This document shows, piece after piece, positions 13,667 to 16,642 of a DNA stretch of 16,642 nucleotides. The notes beneath the pieces are model-generated. The model did no database searches and was not told the origin of the DNA. It was given only the letters and a program-made list of their open reading frames with translations. Source of the stretch: CAYUYM01 sp964449305. GTDB lineage: Bacteria; Bacteroidota; Ignavibacteria; SZUA-365; CAYQST01. A program made the translations under genes and the position numbers. Within the stretch, counting starts at the first letter, position 1; every line of letters starts with the position of its first letter. The stretch lies in NCBI GenBank assembly GCA_964449305.1, contig CAYUYM010000062.1:1-16642 (forward strand). Direction: 5' to 3'.

Positions 13667-16642
13667 TCACGGCAGCTGCGATCCCTGCCACTGGTTGGTG
13701 TCCGGAATGTTGAAGTCGTTGCCGTCGACAAAGGCGTCGAGGTTGGTGTCGTAGAGCAGGTACCCGCTGTTCCACTGGTTCGTGTCTGCATCGTTGAAAT
13801 CGTTGCCGTCGATGAACTGGTCCGCCGTGGCGTCGCCACCCACGAGCCCGTAGACACCGGTGCCGAGCTGCTTCATCGGGTCGAAGCCGTAGGCCTGCGT
13901 CTGGTCCGTGCTGAAGTTGTACACCGGGGACGTCGGGGTCAGCGGGATGGCCGCGGCCGACATCACGGGGATGTGGTTGCGGTGCCAGATGGCGACGTGG
14001 TAGCTGCCCGCGGTGCCGGTGGCGAAGGCGAGCGGTGAGGTGCCGTTCGTGTCCACGATGGTGCCGTCGGAGAGGAGGAAGCCCGCACGGCGGCTGATGA
14101 TGGTCGACGGCAGGGTTGCATCACGCACCTCCACAAGCACCCAGTCCACGACGTTGGCCGGAATGGCGGCGACGGACTCGGTGCCGCTGTAGCTCCACGG
14201 CAGACCGCTGTACGGCTGCGCAAGCGGGAAGCCCGGGTCGGAGGGCAGCCATGTGGTCATGGCCGACACGCCATCCCATGCGCCCTCGAGGTACGCCTTC
14301 GCATTCACCACAAAGGCGAGGCTGCTGAAGATGCCATCCTCCGCCGCGGTGAAGTCGGAGAAGCTCGTGACGCCCGTGGCAAGGATCTGGTGTGTGCCGG
14401 TGTTCACGGCCGAGAACTTCGCCCACGCGCCGTCCCACTTGCCGGTCCAGAGGTTGGCCTCCGTGCCCGCCACGTCGGCAACGGTGTAGGTGCCGGTCAC
14501 GTCGCAGGTGAAGCCGGTGATGTTGTTGCTTTCCACATGCCAGTACCGGGCGATGTAGTCCGTGGTGGCCGTGTTGTTCGGGTGCTTTGCATTGGCGAGG
14601 GACACGCCCACGCCGGCCCCGGCGCTGAACGTGCCGGCAGTCATCTGCACGGCGAACGGGGTGTACTCAGGTGTGCCAGTCTCATCGCCCATGGGGAACA
14701 CGAAGGTGCCGGTGCCGGTCATGAGCTTGCGGAGCTGCCCGCCACCCGTTGCCACGATCATGGTCGTGTCGGACGGCGTGCCGGAGATCTGGCCCGCTGT
14801 ACCGATGACGAGGTTGTTGGACCCGGTGCGGATGTTGCCCCGCGTCTGCGTCAGCACGCCATCCACCTGCACGTCGCCGGAAAGGATGACGCCGGCTGCA
14901 CGGTTCACCTCCATGTTGGTCAGCGTGAGTGCGGGGGCATCGAAGAGCGCCGAGCCCGGACCCGTCGGCCAATCCTGCACATCGAGCATGCTGCCCGCGC
15001 CCGCCACCACCGTGCCGCCCGTCTTCACGAGGCCGCCCAGGAGCGTGAGCTGCCGGGTTCCGAGGTCGAGCTGCCCACCGGTGATCGTGAGGCTGCCCCC
15101 CACCGTGGTCGCTCCCGTCAGCGTCACCACTGCGCCGGGATCGGTGATCGACAGGTCGTCGACCACGCCCCCACCGGAGAAGGTGTATGTCCCGGGCGTG
15201 CCGAAGGTGCGCGTGACCGCGAACTCATGCGCACCGGCATCGGGATGCGAGGTGCTCCTCGCGTTGCCGTCGATGTCAGTGGCCGGAGCCACCACCACGC
15301 CGAGATCCGAGGCCATCGACACGGGATCGGCCGTGGCGTTGATCGCGAGATTCGATGGGCCCACAAACTGCGGATCGCCGGATGCGGAGTGCATGTCCTT
15401 GCCCGTCATCGTCCGCCAGTCGGCGAGCGTCGGTGCGTCACCGAGCACGTAGTACCCCACATTCGGCGTCACGTTCGATGTGCCGTTGACAAAGTACACG
15501 TTGTTGTCGATGAAGCTCGTGAGCGTGGCGACCGTCCCCTGCAGGCCGAGACCGAAGGTGCGGTTGTTCGCTCCCAGGGTGCCGTCCATCGAGTTCTGGA
15601 AGATGTTGTTGTGCACGTACATGTTCGTCACGTTCTCGTTGACCAGCATGCAGGCGCTCGTCCCCATCGTGCTCGGGTAGTTGAGCGTTCCCGTCAGATA
15701 CACGCTGTTGTAGAGGATGTTGAGCTTGCCACCGGAGGCGATGCAGATGCCGATGGGCAGGAAGGAATACGTGGTGGACGTGATCCTGTCACCGTCGCCC
15801 TTGATGTTCCAGATCTCGTTGTTCGAGATCTCGCCCCACACGGAGGCGTCCGCAGCGTATCGGATGCCGTTGGAACCGTACCCGGAGTTGAGGTTGTAGA
15901 AGAAGTCGTGCACCCTGTTGCGCTGCACCAGCACGCCGGTGACGCCCGGGCCGATGTTGATGCCCACCTGATCGGTGACGCCCGAGCCTGCGGGGATGCC
16001 GGACACGTCGTTGCCACGGATGAGCGGCGACACGGCTGGCACCACGTACACGCCCTGCATGCCGATGCCCGCCGTGGCCGTTCCGATCACGTTGTCCAGG
16101 ATCTGGAGACCGGTGATCGAGCCGACATCCGTCCCCGCCACATAGACACCGACGTAGGCGTTGGTGATGGTGCAGTTCTGGACCAGGAGGTTGTTGTTGT
16201 CCTCACCCGAACCGGTCGGTGCCAGCACGGAGCCCGCCGCCACGATGCCGGCGGTGACGATGGCGTTGCCGTTGGCATCGAGCGTCAGGTTCTTCAGCGT
16301 CACGTCGGTGCAGCCGAGACCGATGCCAGCGCTCGACAGCCAGATGACGCCGGTGTTGGTGGAGGTGCCGAGGTTCGCGAACGTGAGGGCGTTGCCTCCC
16401 GAGTTGAGACCGTCGATCGTGACCCGGTCGGCGCCGGCCAGCCTGATCGCGGCCTCACCTGCCGCCGGTGTGTAGGACGCCGTGCGCAGCGCGCCACCAT
16501 CGGGCTGAATCGTGAGCGTGTAGTTGGACGCCGCCGGCACCTCGGGCCACTGCTGGAGAACGGCCGGGGCTGCCAGCGTGAAATCGCTGATGATCTTGAG
16601 TGTCAGGTTGCCCGAGAGCCCCACCTGGTTGATGATGTCGAA
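13667..16642 (-). CDS. Second giant beta-helix protein with dockerin-like C-terminus (5' end beyond window)
   Basis: The frame is open from the right edge to the stop TGA at 13667-13669; 991 residues are visible and the start lies outside. Visible residues 1 to about 470 are a right-handed beta-helix collinear with module 6 of the left giant, capped by 'DAGAHEF' (His replaces Asp in the cap). Then come a beta-rich region 'GGVVDDLSITDPGAVVTLTG' to 'TQTRGNIRTGSNNLVIG' (about 480-620) and 'GQLRKLMTGTGTFVFPMGDE'. Next is a conserved C-terminal domain 'AKAYLEGAWDG', 'VVDWVLVEVRD', 'AGFLLSDGTIVD', 'YHVAIWHRNH', 'QAYGFDPMKQLGTG' (about 775-925). A duplicated dockerin-like calcium loop pair ends the protein. 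It is likely an exported surface or extracellular adhesin. It is the same family and orientation as the left giant, with the plus-strand block between them. Confidence 0.94.
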   Translation of the reverse strand, partial: FDIINQVGLSGNLTLKIISDFTLAAPAVLQQWPEVPAASNYTLTIQPDGGALRTASYTPAAGEAAIRLAGADRVTIDGLNSGGNALTFANLGTSTNTGVIWLSSAGIGLGCTDVTLKNLTLDANGNAIVTAGIVAAGSVLAPTGSGEDNNNLLVQNCTITNAYVGVYVAGTDVGSITGLQILDNVIGTATAGIGMQGVYVVPAVSPLIRGNDVSGIPAGSGVTDQVGINIGPGVTGVLVQRNRVHDFFYNLNSGYGSNGIRYAADASVWGEISNNEIWNIKGDGDRITSTTYSFLPIGICIASGGKLNILYNSVYLTGTLNYPSTMGTSACMLVNENVTNMYVHNNIFQNSMDGTLGANNRTFGLGLQGTVATLTSFIDNNVYFVNGTSNVTPNVGYYVLGDAPTLADWRTMTGKDMHSASGDPQFVGPSNLAINATADPVSMASDLGVVVAPATDIDGNARSTSHPDAGAHEFAVTRTFGTPGTYTFSGGGVVDDLSITDPGAVVTLTGATTVGGSLTITGGQLDLGTRQLTLLGGLVKTGGTVVAGAGSMLDVQDWPTGPGSALFDAPALTLTNMEVNRAAGVILSGDVQVDGVLTQTRGNIRTGSNNLVIGTAGQISGTPSDTTMIVATGGGQLRKLMTGTGTFVFPMGDETGTPEYTPFAVQMTAGTFSAGAGVGVSLANAKHPNNTATTDYIARYWHVESNNITGFTCDVTGTYTVADVAGTEANLWTGKWDGAWAKFSAVNTGTHQILATGVTSFSDFTAAEDGIFSSLAFVVNAKAYLEGAWDGVSAMTTWLPSDPGFPLAQPYSGLPWSYSGTESVAAIPANVVDWVLVEVRDATLPSTIISRRAGFLLSDGTIVDTNGTSPLAFATGTAGSYHVAIWHRNHIPVMSAAAIPLTPTSPVYNFSTDQTQAYGFDPMKQLGTGVYGLVGGDATADQFIDGNDFNDADTNQWNSGYLLYDTNLDAFVDGNDFNIPDTNQWQGSQLP
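13670..13860 (-). other. Dockerin-like duplicated calcium-loop tail
   Basis: The last 63 residues hold two similar segments. Loop 1 is DATADQFIDGND and loop 2 is DTNLDAFVDGND, each followed by 'FN-x-x-DTNQW'. Positions 1, 3, 5, 9 and 12 are D/T-or-N/D/D/D, which is the dockerin type I or EF-hand loop layout. Position 6 is Gln or Ala and not the usual Gly. The repeat period is about 28 residues. Known dockerins bind cohesins and Ca2+. In large secreted FCB proteins such tails end the chain. No cohesin is seen in this window, so the partner is unknown. Confidence 0.75.
13861..14345 (-). other. Conserved 'LEGAWDG...AIWHRNH' C-terminal domain
   Basis: Just before the dockerin-like tail lie 'NAKAYLEGAWDG', 'IPANVVDWVLVEVRD', 'AGFLLSDGTIVDTNGTSPL', 'GSYHVAIWHRNHIPVMSA' and 'QAYGFDPMKQLG'. 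I recall this chain of motifs as a recurrent domain preceding dockerin or sorting tails in large secreted Bacteroidota/Ignavibacteria proteins. Its molecular role is not known to me. A predicted all-beta fold fits the sequence. Confidence 0.65.
15479..16642 (-). repeat. Dispersed direct-repeat copy of bases 1-1164
   Basis: This part of the right giant is collinear with module 6 of the left giant. Shared landmarks are 'TLTIQPDGG' (about 16500 and 1020), 'IDGLN-GGNAL' (16385-16448 and 907-970), 'VGI-I-G', 'IW-I-GDGD' and 'NSVY-TGTL'. Identity by eye is roughly two thirds to three quarters at DNA level. The repeats are in direct orientation and bracket the whole window. Confidence 0.8.

Noticed and set aside
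16622..16624. GTG as the start codon of the right giant
   Set aside because: The frame continues upstream to the window edge with sequence matching the left giant's module 6 (FDIINQVGLSGN), so the true start is outside.

Overview
The window is dominated by two very large minus-strand genes for secreted, repeat-built adhesin-like proteins. One has its 3' end cut by the left edge (1-11946, at least 3982 residues). The other has its 5' end cut by the right edge (13667-16642, 991 residues visible). Between them is a small plus-strand block: a type II toxin-antitoxin pair (ribbon-helix-helix antitoxin at 12438-12659, MazF/PemK-type toxin at 12656-12988) followed by a small lipoprotein gene (13057-13545). 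I see no tRNA, rRNA, CRISPR array, transposase or integrase.

The sequence is GC-rich. The protein styles are those of large secreted proteins of the FCB group: PGADE-like caps on parallel beta-helices, inter-module domains resembling the N-terminal domain of BNR-repeat neuraminidases, and a C-terminal region ending in a dockerin-like pair of calcium loops. A Gram-negative envelope is supported by a lipobox protein with Ala after the Cys. A GC-rich Bacteroidota/Chlorobiota/Ignavibacteria/Kapabacteria-like organism is my best guess, from memory of similar proteins and not from a marker gene.

The left giant starts with a signal peptide and an atypical first module: a Ser/Thr-rich beta-helix followed by an Ig-like linker. 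A near-regular series of modules of about 640-665 residues follows. Each has a start motif like LSGTFTVGTGG, a W-x-E segment, a 'GADRVTIDG' strand, Asn-rich beta-helix coils, a 'D-I-D-G-D-x-R-P-G' segment, a GADE/GAYE cap, and a beta-sandwich linker. Cap motifs fall at residues 792, 1465, 2125, 2775 and 3417. The last, partial module (1-1221) is collinear with the visible start of the right giant (about 15479-16642, constant offset about 15.48 kb), so the two genes are paralogues in tandem orientation.

The right giant supplies the C-terminal architecture that is out of view for the left one: terminal beta-helix, a second beta-rich region, a conserved 'LEGAWDG...AIWHRNH' domain, and a dockerin-like tail. 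The toxin-antitoxin and lipoprotein genes run against both giants. They have their own convincing sigma70-like promoter (12380-12408) and a rho-independent-type terminator (13565-13603). The most interesting aspect is the modular, apparently duplicating giant surface protein pair with a counter-oriented toxin-antitoxin cassette between paralogues, and the divergent duplicated calcium-binding tail.
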